Below are positions 19,201 through 29,368 of a stretch of 64,000 nucleotides of DNA, piece by piece (positions within the stretch are counted from its first letter, which is position 1; every line of letters starts with the position of its first letter). The notes beneath the pieces were generated by a model. That model saw only the letters and a program-made list of their open reading frames with translations, made no database searches and had not been told where the DNA came from. A program made the position numbers and the translations under genes. This DNA is from Fabrea salina (Eukaryota > Ciliophora > Heterotrichea > Heterotrichida > Fabreidae): the NCBI GenBank assembly GCA_022984795.1, contig JALIHJ010000037.1:1-64000 (forward strand), in the 5' to 3' direction.

Positions 19201-22200
19201 AGTTCAACTCAGAAATGAACTACTACACGGCTAAGAAACCTTGCGACTTAGGAGAACACCAGTCTCAAAAAGGACAAACTGAGTGCATTCTCTGCTCTGT
19301 GGGGTTCCAGTGCTTCTGCAGAGGTATGGCTGAACAAGCAGTTTGTGACTCAGGTTTTGTGTGTGACGAAGAAGGACTAGTTAAAAGGTGGAAGCCTTGT
19401 CCAAAGGGCTACTACTGCGGAAAAGGCACCTACAAAGAAAACTACACTGGAAAAAGTGAGTTCCCCAAAAGGTGTCCAGAGGATGTGTACTGTCTTTACG
19501 GAATCTATCAAAAGCAAACAGTAACCAACGACATCTACACTCCTCAAAGTTGCTACGAAGAGTACGTGGATAACTGCGACAACACTGAAACCAACCCTAA
19601 GGGCATTAACGAGTGCTCCAAAGGCTACTACTGCCCTGAAGAAGACGAATGCTTAGGTGGAGAACCCAAAGACATAGAAACTGGAAGGTGCATTTGTCCC
19701 AAAGGCCACATGTGCCCTTCGAACTTCGGCACTGAACCTATTTTGTGTCCAGTAGGCACCTTCAGTGGCAGAGTCAACCAAGAATACTGCAAAACTTGTT
19801 CCTTTGGGTATTACTGTCCCTACGACACACCACCTGACCAAGAACTGCCCTGCGAACCTGGCAACTACTGTGGAAGTGGTGTGTCCACCCAAAGTCCTTG
19901 TTTCCCTGGAACTTACCAGAACGAAACTGGTGCCACTGACTGCAAAATTTGCACTCCTGGCCACTACTGTCCAAACGGCCAGCTAGCTTCTCAAAGACCC
20001 TGTGAACCAGGCAAAATGTGTCCAGACTACAAAATGACTCAACCCCAAAACTGTCCTGAAGGCTACTACTGCCCAGAAGGAACCAGCAACACTTCTATTC
20101 CCTGTCCTTTAGGCTCCAAGTGTCCAGTTTCTTCAGAAGAACCTACTCCTTGTCCTATCAACTACTACACTCCACAAAAGGCTTCAACTGACTGCGAGTT
20201 GTGTCCCTATGGAACTCTTTGCACAACCCTTGGAACTAGTCTTCCAAAACCCTGTGAGGCTGGTTCTGTGTGCCAAGACGGTATTCAAGGTGACTGTCCT
20301 CCTGGATTCTACTGCGAAACAGGCACAGGTTGGCACTGCAATCAAACCATTGAGTTGCTCAAACCAGACCCTTCCAATTCAGCTGAACTCCACGAATGCG
20401 CTCAAAAAGTACTTAGAATAAAAGCTGGGGACTCCTCTGAGTGTGCAGTGGCAAGTTCCCAACTGCCTCAAAACGTGTGTGGCAAAGAAGCCCAAAAGTG
20501 CAAGCAGGGTACTTTTTGTACGGGCAAAAACACTCAGGGCGAACCTGACCCAAATGTAGAAGGAGCAGCCCAAAAGTGTGAAATAGGCACTTACAACAAC
20601 TTAACTGCCCAAACAAAGTGCTTTGTGTGTCCTAGAGGCCACGAGTGCCCTTACGAAGGAATGGCTGAACCACTTCCTTGTGCTCCAGGGACTTACAGAC
20701 CCCCAGGCATCAGTCCTATACACTGCATTCCTTGTCCTGAGGGCACTTTCAGTTCTAACTACACAGCTGACTCTGTTGACTACTGCTTGCCCTGTCCTTC
20801 TGGAGTGTTTTGCAAAGCCTCTGGAGTTTACCAAGTCAACCAAACCACCAGTGAGCCTTGTCCTAAAGGCCACTACTGTCCCCAAGGAACCAAACGAGCC
20901 ACTAGAACTCAGCACTCCTGTCCCAAGGGTTACTTTTGTTACCAAGGCACTAAGTCCTTAGAAGAAGCCCTTTTGTGTCCTGCAGGTCGGCTTTGTTCCA
21001 ACGCCACTGGAGCAGAGCCTTTCCAGTACGAAGATTGCTTAAGGACAAACAACTGCACTATAGGAGTGACTTGCAGCCGCAACCACTACTGTCCTAAGGG
21101 CACTGAGTCGCAGTTAAAGTGCCCTGGAGGAACTGTTTCCTTCACAGGCTCCCAGTCACTTAGGGACTGCAAACGGAGTCCAGACACCTTTTACGAAACC
21201 TCCATCGTAGCCAAGGCCACTGCTTTGAACCAGTTAAGTATGAAAGCACTTACTTACAAAGAATTCCAACTGGACTTTTTGAGTCACTACGCACTTGCCA
21301 AAATGCCTGAGGACTACCAACTAACCCTTTTAATTACTTTTCCAAACAACTCAGGCAGAAGACTCTCTAGTGAACCTGTGAGGGTCATGGTTGCTTCACA
21401 CAAAAACTACGGCACCAAACTAGGAGTGCCTCTCAAGTACTCAGACTACGGCTTTTTGTCCACTGAAAGGAACTCTAAAATAGGAGTTTACGCCAATGTA
21501 GACTTGGACTTGGAGTTTGAGTTGGAGTTCCTAGAAGGCCAGTACCACTACTTACTTGACTGGAACAAACAACTAACTCCCAACCAAACCATGCACTCAA
21601 CCCAAACTCTGCAGAACGCCTTTTCCTACAACTGTTTGCTCAAACAAGAAGCCAGTGAGATCTTCGAAGCCCCCACTAACCTCTACAGGCCCTTTCTGCT
21701 AGACTCAAACTACAAGTTGCAGAGCGAAAACCCCAAACCCGAAAACAGGTTTTCTGCGAGCTTTGTCAAAGAAGACCCACTCAACCAAACTTCTAAGTAC
21801 GAGTCCCTTCCAAGGAGTCTGTGGAGCACCCTTGGATCCCAAGACTACTCTGTAGGCTACTTGCCCTACATCAGTGACTGCTCCCGCTACGGTTCCTTCA
21901 TAAGCATCCAACAACTAACTGCTGACAAAAGGTGCCAGCAAACAAACTCCCAAGAACTAGGAGTCTTTGACATCGGAGTCCAGCCCAAAGGACTCTTCTG
22001 CAACTTCAAACTCACTTGTGACTACAACCTTGACCTGCGCAATCTCAACCGCAAAAAACACTGGTTCGAAGCCTACACCCGCACTTACAAGTTAGACCTA
22101 GTCACTAAGGACAAGTTCCCTCCCTTCTACATACTTTCCCAGAACTCCCAGAACTCTGTGCCGGTGGTAGCTTACAGAAGCCCCTCTGAAAACTTTTCCA

Positions 22201-24032
22201 GGGGCAAAGTTCCCCAAAAGGTCAAACTGGACCTGGGCTACTTCCAAAGGGACTCACCTCAAGTTTTAAAGGCTTCTCTGGAGTTTTCTGAGTTTCTGGA
22301 GACTCCCCAAACTACCTTTTACCAGTTAGAGTTCACTTACCAGGCTTTGAGTTGGTCTGAGTCCTTCAACAACAACGCCTTTTCAACTTCTGAGTACTCA
22401 GCCTTTATGTTCATGACTCTCTTCACTGAAGTGATGGTTTTGTTTCTGGGTTCAGTAGTGGTTTTCTTAGTGCGTTCTGGCAACTTCTGGGACAAAAAGT
22501 ACCTACTCAGGCAACTCTGGAACTCCTCTGTGTCTTGTTTAGCAGTGATGCTTTTGCTTGCAGGGGCTGTAAGTGTGTTTTGGGCCATTGTGCTCCAGGC
22601 TGGAGTGCTTGACTACCAAAGTGGAAACTTCACCAACAAAGTTCCTGTTTCAGACTCTGAAAGGATCCAGAGTTACAGAGGCGGAAGACTGGGCTGTTAC
22701 TTGTTTGGACTAGGAGTCATGCTTCTCAAAGCAGCAGCTGACTGTGCAGTTCCGCCCTTAGTCAGCAGTGGGTTCTCTTACCAATACAGACTCAAGGAAC
22801 AAAGAAGCCTAACTGAACTCTGCAGAAGACAAGGACTTTTCTACGGGTGCTTGTTCTTCGGAGTCTTTTTAGGAGTGCTTGCTGAAGCAGTTGGCAGTTT
22901 CCCCTTGCTAGAAGACCACCTTTACTTAGTTGTAGTTGTTTACTTTGTTTTGACTCAGTTTGCAAGTGTGTTTGTGCAGGCCAAAGTCCAAGACTCACTT
23001 ATAGCAGGACTTATGGACTTGGTGCTTCAGATTTGCGGAATGGTGATGATCCTCAACTGCAGAAAGTTCACTACGTTGGTACTTTCTTTGGTAGTTTGGC
23101 AACTGCTCTTCAACTTAAAGCACTCACTGTTCCAGTCCTTCTACCAAAAGTTACTTTCAAAAGTCACTTCAGCAACCCAAGAAACCTTAAGCACCAACGA
23201 ACTCCTAGAGCACTCCATAAGACTGTGTGTTAGTTGGATTCTGCCTGGACTCAGTCTGCTTGTTTACCTGTTCCACAACTACCTAAACTTCTTCCTCAAC
23301 AGCCAGTTCTACCTTTACCTTTTAGTGTTTTTTACAATTAGTCTTTGTTTTGAGTCAGCAATGCAGTTGCTGATATACTTTTATAGGTCTCTCATTGAAA
23401 AAGATTATTTGTGTCCTAAAGAATATGAAAAGAATGTTGGAAGTTATGAATTTAGGAAAGCAGACTGGGCACTTAGTATTGCGCACGAAATGGAAGAAAC
23501 CTCTGAACCTATTAAAGGGTTAGCTGTGGTAGGGTGGAGCTCCCAGCTCTACATAACTTATGCAGTGTGCGGAGTAGGTTACTTCTGTGTGATAATTTCT
23601 GTGCAACTGTGGGTATCCTCCAGTTACCTTCCTTTCTTAGACTACTGGTTTGTCCCTATAGTTATAGTTTCAATTCTAGGATGCTATGGCCTGAAAACTA
23701 TAGTTTTCAAGGTGGCCCTTAAGCTTTTTTGGAGGCAGAAAAATTACCAAATGGAAAAGAATGAACTTATGAGAAAAGCCAACGAACGAATAGTAACTAA
23801 TTACAGAGAAAACATGGAAAGAAAGGCCAGAATAGAAGAAGAACAAGGTGAGGTCTATAAGGTGGGTGAAATGGTTGAAGCTGTGATTCAAGCCATAAAA
23901 GAAAGCAGTGGTTGGCGAATTGAAAGATTAACTAAGTTCTTGAAGCCTTACAACTTCAATCGTAAGTTGAATGAAGAAAGGATATTTGCTAAGTACACCA
24001 TAAAGAGGACTTTGCAAAATGAAATTATTTAA
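13268..24032 (+). CDS. Giant Cys-rich multi-pass surface protein (+1 frame change near 17120)
   Basis: This is one gene of about 3,587 residues, read in two frames: 13268-17149, and open from 17109 to 24032. A signal peptide (residues 1-19) leads a LamG-like N-terminal domain, then Ig/cadherin-like beta domains (EASDADGDTLSF near 14775-14810) and an IPT/TIG-like domain (SPSSGHNHGMY, near 18870). About 14 GCC2/GCC3-type repeats (CPEGYYCPEGT pattern) follow at about 19125-21180. A juxtamembrane domain precedes about 11 hydrophobic helices from 22395 to 23740 and a charged cytosolic tail. Such architecture suits a large ciliate surface receptor, adhesion or pellicle protein; ligand and function are unknown. 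Reading must move +1 between 17109 and 17146, most simply at a run of six C at 17117-17122. Sequence error, real disruption or programmed frameshifting are all possible. Confidence 0.8.
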
Positions 24033-24086
24033 TTCTATTTACTACTTAGTTAACAAGCCCTTGGGCCTTTTAACCTAACTATAATT

Positions 24087-25310
24087 ATGGAAAAAATAAA
24101 GAAGGTCTGGGAGTTCTTAAAGAGACCCTTTGTCAGAAAAGGAATCTTGGTACTATCAGCAGGTATTCTAGGTTACTACTTAGTAAGGTCTAAGTTTAAA
24201 ACTGTGGCTATGACTTCTTTCATTGCAGCTCTTGACTCTAGTAAAGTCCAGGAAATAGTTGACTACGGAGACATCATAAGCTTTAAGCTCAACGATGGAA
24301 CCTGGTCCAGGACAAACGCAGCTTTGATTGACAAGAACTACATAGTTTCCCAAGCAAGGAGTTTAGGCGTTGAGTACTCAGCCAATACTTTTTACCGTGA
24401 ACTTTCTAAGTTTGCACTCCAGTTTGGGTTTCCAGTAGCCTTCCTTGGAATACTTTACTGGATCCAATACTCAGGCAACTCCTACAAAAGGTCTCTAGAA
24501 CACACCACAAACATCAACTTTGCAGACATTGCTGGAAACGAAAGGGCCAAACAGGACCTTAAAGAAATCATTCACTTCTTCAAGCACCCCGAAAAGTTCC
24601 AGAAAGTAGGTGCTACTCTTCCACGCGGAGTCCTTCTTTACGGTCCTTCAGGAACTGGCAAAACCATGCTAGCTAAAGCTGTTGCTACTGAGGCTGGGGT
24701 CAACTTTATTTCTGCGTCGGGTTCTGAGTTTATTGAAATGTACGTGGGCTTGGGGGCCAGAAGGGTCAGGGAAGTCTTTGCACAAGCACGTGAAAACAAA
24801 CCTTGCATTTTGTTCATCGACGAAATTGACAGTTTGGCTATGAAGAGAGGAACTGTGTCTGACAAGTCAGGAATGGAGTACCACTCCACAGTGAACCAGT
24901 TGCTGAGTGAAATGGACGGGTTTGCTTCCTCTGACCAAATAGTGGTTTTAGGAGCTACCAACAACTACACTTCTATTGACGAAGCTATTTTGAGACCTGG
25001 CAGGTTTGACAGGAAAATTGGAGTTAACTTACCTACGGAAGAAACTAGGTTCAGCATTCTGAAGTTGAACTTAGAAGGACGTGCAAACAGAGTGAGTGAG
25101 GAGTTCTTGATGAGGATAGCAAGGGACACCCAAGAATACAGTGGAGCTGACATTAGCAACATTATAAACGAAGCTAGTTTTGTGTCAGTCAGGAACAACA
25201 GAGACTGCATCGAGGAAGAAGACATCCAATATGCTTTCACAGAAGTCCAGGAGTCCAAAAGAAGCTTTTTAATTGAAAAACTTTATAAAAGTAAGTCTAG
25301 AAACATTTAG
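24087..25310 (+). CDS. FtsH-like AAA ATPase lacking the M41 protease domain
   Basis: The product has 407 residues. A first membrane helix at about 18-35, an FtsH extracellular-like domain with GTWSRTNAALID, a second helix at about 110-128 and an FtsH-type AAA domain follow in the canonical order. The ATPase looks intact: Walker A GPSGTGKT near 187, pore-loop sequence MYVGLGARRVR, Walker B ILFIDEID near 241, sensor Asn in GATNN and the arginine-finger segment LRPGRFDR. After YSGADISNIINEA only about 45 residues remain and there is no HEXXH zinc-protease domain. It is probably a mitochondrial inner-membrane pseudoprotease that could join active i-AAA or m-AAA subunits, or act as an unfoldase alone. 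The cupin gene converges 5 bp downstream, leaving no room for the missing domain. Confidence 0.88.
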   Translation: MEKIKKVWEFLKRPFVRKGILVLSAGILGYYLVRSKFKTVAMTSFIAALDSSKVQEIVDYGDIISFKLNDGTWSRTNAALIDKNYIVSQARSLGVEYSANTFYRELSKFALQFGFPVAFLGILYWIQYSGNSYKRSLEHTTNINFADIAGNERAKQDLKEIIHFFKHPEKFQKVGATLPRGVLLYGPSGTGKTMLAKAVATEAGVNFISASGSEFIEMYVGLGARRVREVFAQARENKPCILFIDEIDSLAMKRGTVSDKSGMEYHSTVNQLLSEMDGFASSDQIVVLGATNNYTSIDEAILRPGRFDRKIGVNLPTEETRFSILKLNLEGRANRVSEEFLMRIARDTQEYSGADISNIINEASFVSVRNNRDCIEEEDIQYAFTEVQESKRSFLIEKLYKSKSRNI

Positions 25311-25315
25311 GGCAC

Positions 25316-25786
25316 TCATTTGAACTTATTAATGACTTTGGAGTGCTGAGGAAACTCCTCAAGCATTTGTTGTGTGTTTCCAAGTTCAAAGTGGTCGTAC
25401 TCAAAGGCGGGGAAACACACACAACTCATCAAGGCATAGTCGCCTTCCTTGAGTTCTGCTGCGAACCAACAGCCCTTTGGGAAGACCACGGCAGGTTCTT
25501 CGTGTCCTAAGTCCACTGTTCTTAAGTTGCCGTCTTCTTCTATTATGTAAACCCTGACAGTGGCGCCTTCATGGAAATGCCAACTCTCATCGATAGTAAG
25601 TCTGTGCCAGAAAGAATAGATCCCCTTAACTAGCATGTAGTAAATGATTGTTCCCACTGACTTGTTTGGAGGGAACCCTTCAATGGTTCCTTTTATTTCA
25701 GACCGATAGAACTCATTGAAGTAGCCTCCTTCTGGTTCCAAAGGCCTTAAGTTCAGCTTTTGCATCAAGTAGTTGGCTCGCTCCAT
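25316..25786 (-). CDS. Cupin_5 (DUF985) family protein
   Basis: The 156-residue product matches the DUF985 cupin family across its length: [17 protein letters not shown] at the start, [10 protein letters not shown], the cupin core [22 protein letters not shown], and [11 protein letters not shown]. Yeast YML079w is a structural relative; the biochemical role of the family is not established. The gene ends in TGA, the only TGA stop among the complete genes of this window. Two codons later an in-frame TAA follows (TGA GTG CCC TAA), so reading through TGA would add only three residues. It converges with the FtsH-like gene 5 bp away and is divergent from SUMO with 28 bp between ATGs. Confidence 0.88.
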   Translation of the reverse strand: MERANYLMQKLNLRPLEPEGGYFNEFYRSEIKGTIEGFPPNKSVGTIIYYMLVKGIYSFWHRLTIDESWHFHEGATVRVYIIEEDGNLRTVDLGHEEPAVVFPKGCWFAAELKEGDYALMSCVCFPAFEYDHFELGNTQQMLEEFPQHSKVINKFK

Positions 25787-25814
25787 AAGTCCTAATTATA
25801 AAGCATTATTAAAA

Positions 25815-26093
25815 ATGGCCTCTGCTGAGAACCCGCCAGAACCCAACCCTGTGGAACAACTTACTCTAAAAGTGAAGTCTCAAGACGGCAACGAAATATT
25901 TTTCAAAATAAAGAAGAACACCCAACTAAAGAAACTAATGGATGCTTACTGCTCTAGAAACGGAGTGATTCCTAGCACTGTAAGGTTCCTTTTTGACGGA
26001 GACAGAGTCCAAGAAAGCGCCACTCCTTCTGACCTAGGAATGGAAGACGGGGATGAAATTGATGCTATGGTTGAACAAACAGGAGGTTGCTAG
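25815..26093 (+). CDS. SUMO1: SUMO (small ubiquitin-like modifier) precursor
   Basis: The product has 92 residues: a short flexible N-terminus ([12 protein letters not shown]) and a ubiquitin-fold with the SUMO signatures [42 protein letters not shown] and [12 protein letters not shown], ending EQTGGC. The SUMO protease would remove the single Cys after the GG to expose the conjugation site. No consensus Lys acceptor is evident in the N-terminal tail, so chain formation there is not suggested. The ATG at 25815 is chosen because it fits SUMO length; an upstream in-frame ATG at 25773 would overlap the divergent cupin gene. Confidence 0.95.
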   Translation: MASAENPPEPNPVEQLTLKVKSQDGNEIFFKIKKNTQLKKLMDAYCSRNGVIPSTVRFLFDGDRVQESATPSDLGMEDGDEIDAMVEQTGGC

Positions 26094-26104
26094 TCGTCTA
26101 CTGT

Positions 26105-27049
26105 TTAATTAAGTACTTTACAAAAAGAGTCTTCTAAGTACTCTATAGTAACTGAGTTTGGGCTAGGATTTGTGAAGTACAAGTCAGAGCAACCAACTGC
26201 CAGCAGTGACCCGTCAGAGTTAAAACTTAAACTTACTACTTCTTTGGAGTAGCCCCCTTGCCAAGCCCTTTTCTTGTTTTTTGAGTCCCAAATAAACACC
26301 TCTGAGTCACTGCCTCCTGTAGCAAAGGTTTTGCTTTCTGGGTGACACTTCACAGAGTTCACAGAATAGATCTGGTTTCCTTTTCTGTGGCACCTGAAAG
26401 AAAAGCTTTTCTGGGAGTGGAAGTACTCAACACCAACTCTTCCAGCTACTGAAGAAATCACAAACCCAGTGTCGTTGGGAAGACACTGGAGGTCTCTGGT
26501 TTGGTTCTTAAGTGGAGTTGGATATCTTTGGTAGTGGTGGTCTAAGTTCCTTATGTCGAAAACAAGTATTTCTTTGTTGCTTAGTGCAGAAACTATTAAG
26601 TTGTTTGAGTAGTCAAGTGCGTAAACTTTCCCGGGCAAGTTTTTGGTTTTAATGCAAGTGTTGGAGCAAAGGTCCCAAAGTTTAATGCTCATGTCCCAAG
26701 ACCCACTTACTAGCATGCTTTTTTGGGGGTAACTTTTTAAACACTTCACAGGGAAGTCGTGTTCTCCTATGACTTCAGTAGTGTTAGTTAGAATGTTGTG
26801 GAGTCTTATTTGTCTCTCAACTCCTCCAAGTATTATCTGCTCTGTTCTAGTTGTAAAGGCACAGTCTAGTATGGGGGCAGAGCCCCAGTAAGTATGGACT
26901 TTAGTTAAGTTTTGAGTTTCGTAGAAAGTTGCGTTGCCAGCCCAATCTAGACTCACTAATTTGGTGTCGTCGGTGTGGAACAAAACTTTCGTGAGGTTTG
27001 TCTTGATATCCTTTATTTCTCTAAAAATCATTTTTAGTGTTCTTATCAT
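26105..27049 (-). CDS. BUB3: BUB3 spindle-checkpoint WD40 protein
   Basis: The 314-residue product has a seven-bladed WD40 propeller. It follows BUB3 closely: GGVERQIRLHNI, GEHDFPVKCL, VSGSWDMSIKLWDL, the NQTRDLQC segment, then SSVAGRVGVEYF, FRCHRKG and the QIYSVNSVKCHP..FATGGSD stretch. RAE1 is the closest paralogue, but the VEYF wording and the short loop before CHR favour BUB3. BUB3 brings BUB1 and BUBR1 to kinetochores and also binds phosphorylated MELT repeats. In a ciliate it would act in micronuclear mitosis. The start could be M1 or M7. It is convergent with SUMO (11-bp gap). Confidence 0.9.
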   Translation of the reverse strand: MIRTLKMIFREIKDIKTNLTKVLFHTDDTKLVSLDWAGNATFYETQNLTKVHTYWGSAPILDCAFTTRTEQIILGGVERQIRLHNILTNTTEVIGEHDFPVKCLKSYPQKSMLVSGSWDMSIKLWDLCSNTCIKTKNLPGKVYALDYSNNLIVSALSNKEILVFDIRNLDHHYQRYPTPLKNQTRDLQCLPNDTGFVISSVAGRVGVEYFHSQKSFSFRCHRKGNQIYSVNSVKCHPESKTFATGGSDSEVFIWDSKNKKRAWQGGYSKEVVSLSFNSDGSLLAVGCSDLYFTNPSPNSVTIEYLEDSFCKVLN

Positions 27050-27060
27050 TTTGCTAAGTT

Positions 27061-27076
27061 AAATCAAGATACTTTC
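27061..27076. repeat. Left 16-bp direct repeat (putative target-site duplication)
   Basis: AAATCAAGATACTTTC at this position is repeated exactly at 27265-27280. The bases immediately outside the two copies differ, so the match is limited to 16 bp. It brackets a structured G+C-richer insert. Confidence 0.8.
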
Positions 27077-27264
27077 CTTTATGGTACTCGCAGTGGTACT
27101 ACCCTTGCTTGCACAAGGGGAGACTTGAGGGATCTCTGAATCCCGCGCACGCTGTGCTGCCATATATGCTATGAGGGCAAGGAACACCGAGGGCTACGAA
27201 GGGTCTCTTCGGAGATAGGGCTAAGACAGCTGACCTTCCGATCGGTAACAAGATTTAATAATAA
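27077..27264 (+). mobile_element. SINE-like or retrocopied small-RNA insertion
   Basis: This 188-bp element sits between two exact 16-bp direct repeats in the divergent region of BUB3 and the DUF229 gene. Its base composition and hairpins differ from other intergenic DNA here. The first part looks tRNA-like: an A-box-like TACTCGCAGTGG at 27086-27097, a 6-bp hairpin CCCTTG/CAAGGG at 27102-27119 matching an anticodon arm, and a T-arm-like stem GGGAT/ATCCC at 27129-27144. The 3' end is A/T-rich (ATTTAATAATAA). Flanking duplication plus A-rich tail is the hallmark of LINE-mediated retroposition. The orientation is inferred from the tail. Alternatively it could be a retrocopy of an unidentified small RNA. 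No coding frame is present. Confidence 0.6.
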
Positions 27265-27280
27265 AAATCAAGATACTTTC
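27265..27280. repeat. Right 16-bp direct repeat (putative target-site duplication)
   Basis: This is an exact copy of the sequence at 27061-27076. It directly follows the A/T-rich tail of the 188-bp insert. Confidence 0.8.
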
Positions 27281-27327
27281 AACTTACTCCATCCGGTAAG
27301 TATTCGTTAGGTTTAGTTCAGCAATAA

Positions 27328-29364
27328 ATGTCGATTAAAAAGGTAGCAGTCCCTGTATTGCTTATACTGTTTTTAGGGCTCTTGGTAAACCCACGCTCTA
27401 ACAAGTTTGAGTCAAGAACGACTGAACTCTACAACACCTACCCTCCTGTTGAACGCAACATAACCAAAAACTACACCGAAAGCTACGAACTCAAGCCCTT
27501 TAGAATTGACGACACATCTAAACTCAACTCTTTGAAGGGCATCGTGAAGTGCATTCCCTCTATTTGGGGCTACTCGAAAGAAGATGCTGCTAGGATTTTT
27601 CCTGACAAGGAGTACCCAAGGTGCGAAAGCTTCAAAGAATCCAAAGGCAGCATTAAGCTGGACTACAAAACCAACACCCTAGAAATTAACTGCAACAAAG
27701 GCCCAGCCAGGTACATCACAGGCAACAAGCCCGGCTACACTATTGTGAACAGAAGTGGGAATTCTTGGGAGATCAAAACCTACCCTGGCGAACCTGTGCA
27801 GCTTCAAGGCCACGAAGAGTATGTACTAGCTGAGTGCGGAGGAGATGGAGAGTTTGACCTAGCACTGACTCTGCCTCGCTATAACCAAACTCTACACCAA
27901 GAGTCGGTCCAAAAGACCAGAGCCCACACTAACTTGCTTGAACAGCCACTTACTTTCCTGCACATTGCTTGCGACAGCTTCAGCCGAAGACATTTTTTCA
28001 GGAAATTGAAGAGAACAGTAAAGTTCATCAACTGGATAAACACTAACTCTGAGTTCTATGCTTTTGACTTTAAAATCCACAACATAATAGGCCCGAGTTC
28101 AATAGACAACCAAGCTTACATTTACTCAGGCATGTCTAAGGAAGAAAGAGGCCTTAAGTCGAATCCCTGCCCCGAAGACATCTGGAACTTACTAAGGCCT
28201 TTTGGGTTTATTTCTGCAGTTCTTCTGGACTCCTGCAACGCAGAGTTTGCACCTATATTAGGAACAGACATTACTGTAGACTACTCCATCAACGAGTTTT
28301 ACTGTGCTGCCCACAAGTACACTTCTTACCAAGACGATAAAGTAGGCCTTAATTCCCAAAGGTGCATAGGTCCCCAAATGTCGCATCAGTACATCTTTGA
28401 CTATGCAGAAGCCCTTTTAGACATGTACAATGGAACCAACAAGTGGATAAACATGCACTTGGATGCAGCCCACGAAAGTTCAGGACAGCACGGAGCAACT
28501 TTAGACGAGGACCTTACTAGGTTCCTAAAGAAAGTACTGAGAAAGCAAAATCAAAATGTAGTAATTATCCTAGAAGCAGACCATGGAATGCGTTTTGGAG
28601 ACTGGTGGTCCTCTGAAGAAGCTTCAATAGAGTGGAGGCTGCCTGCTTTCTTTTTCATCTCGCCAAGAAGCATAGTTGAGCAGGTACCAGGGTCCTACAA
28701 GAAACTCATACACAACTCAAGAAGACTCACTACTAAAATCGACCAAAGAGAACTTACTATGTTCATAGCAGAACTTGCTGCTGGAGGCAACTTAACGAGT
28801 GGAGGCAACCTAATGACTGAGTTTACTCAAGACGACCGCAGTTGCCGTGACATCAAAGTTAAGCCCTGGATGTGCAGTTGCAAGCAGTTTTACCCAATAG
28901 AGTTTGGCAGGTCAGAGCCAGAGTTCTTAGAACTCTACAAACTACTGGACTTCGCAGCTAGAGAAGCAGTGATCACTATGAACGAAAAGTTGTTTAGTGC
29001 TGCAGGTTTAACTAACATTTGCGAAGTGCTGCAGTTAGAAAGTATAACAAGTGCCTGGGGTTTGAATTTGAATGAATTTATGGAATTGATCAAACTGCAA
29101 ATCAAAGTCAAAGGAGGAGCTGCTTTTGAAATATTGTTTAAGGTTAGGAATGCAGAACAACCTTCCAGATGGAATAAAATCAATGACATGTACAGAGTGT
29201 TTTACAGGGGCCGAAGGAGGGGACTCTTGCCTCTTTACTTCAACCGTTTGGACAAGTATGAAGGGCCTTGTGAAGACCTGTGCGAAGCTATGTTGATTCC
29301 TGCCAAGTTTTGCATTTGCAAGCAGCATCTCAAATCTAAGTTCCAGTCATACTTTAATAAATAA
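27328..29364 (+). CDS. DUF229 family type II membrane protein (sulfatase-fold)
   Basis: The product has 678 residues. A single hydrophobic segment at residues 5-21 serves as signal anchor, so most of the protein is lumenal or extracellular. The middle part carries the DUF229 signature: HIACDSFSRRHFFRKL around residue 210, WNLLRPFGFISAVLLDSC, YYHADHG-type ILEADHGMRFGDWW and a LPAFFFISPR segment. DUF229 belongs to the alkaline-phosphatase/sulfatase superfamily; the reaction is not known. Cysteines clustered at the C-terminus (GPCEDLCEAMLIPAKFCICK) may form a disulphide knot. Near 29040-29210 the codons become A/T-ending, unlike the rest. The next gene follows after 4 bp. Confidence 0.85.
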   Translation: MSIKKVAVPVLLILFLGLLVNPRSNKFESRTTELYNTYPPVERNITKNYTESYELKPFRIDDTSKLNSLKGIVKCIPSIWGYSKEDAARIFPDKEYPRCESFKESKGSIKLDYKTNTLEINCNKGPARYITGNKPGYTIVNRSGNSWEIKTYPGEPVQLQGHEEYVLAECGGDGEFDLALTLPRYNQTLHQESVQKTRAHTNLLEQPLTFLHIACDSFSRRHFFRKLKRTVKFINWINTNSEFYAFDFKIHNIIGPSSIDNQAYIYSGMSKEERGLKSNPCPEDIWNLLRPFGFISAVLLDSCNAEFAPILGTDITVDYSINEFYCAAHKYTSYQDDKVGLNSQRCIGPQMSHQYIFDYAEALLDMYNGTNKWINMHLDAAHESSGQHGATLDEDLTRFLKKVLRKQNQNVVIILEADHGMRFGDWWSSEEASIEWRLPAFFFISPRSIVEQVPGSYKKLIHNSRRLTTKIDQRELTMFIAELAAGGNLTSGGNLMTEFTQDDRSCRDIKVKPWMCSCKQFYPIEFGRSEPEFLELYKLLDFAAREAVITMNEKLFSAAGLTNICEVLQLESITSAWGLNLNEFMELIKLQIKVKGGAAFEILFKVRNAEQPSRWNKINDMYRVFYRGRRRGLLPLYFNRLDKYEGPCEDLCEAMLIPAKFCICKQHLKSKFQSYFNK

Positions 29365-29368
29365 TTCA

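Noticed and set aside
27077-27150. A functional tRNA gene in the BUB3-DUF229 intergenic region
   Set aside because: A- and B-box matches are imperfect, the anticodon loop has six bases and no acceptor stem pairs, so a tRNA-derived element is more likely than a tRNA gene.
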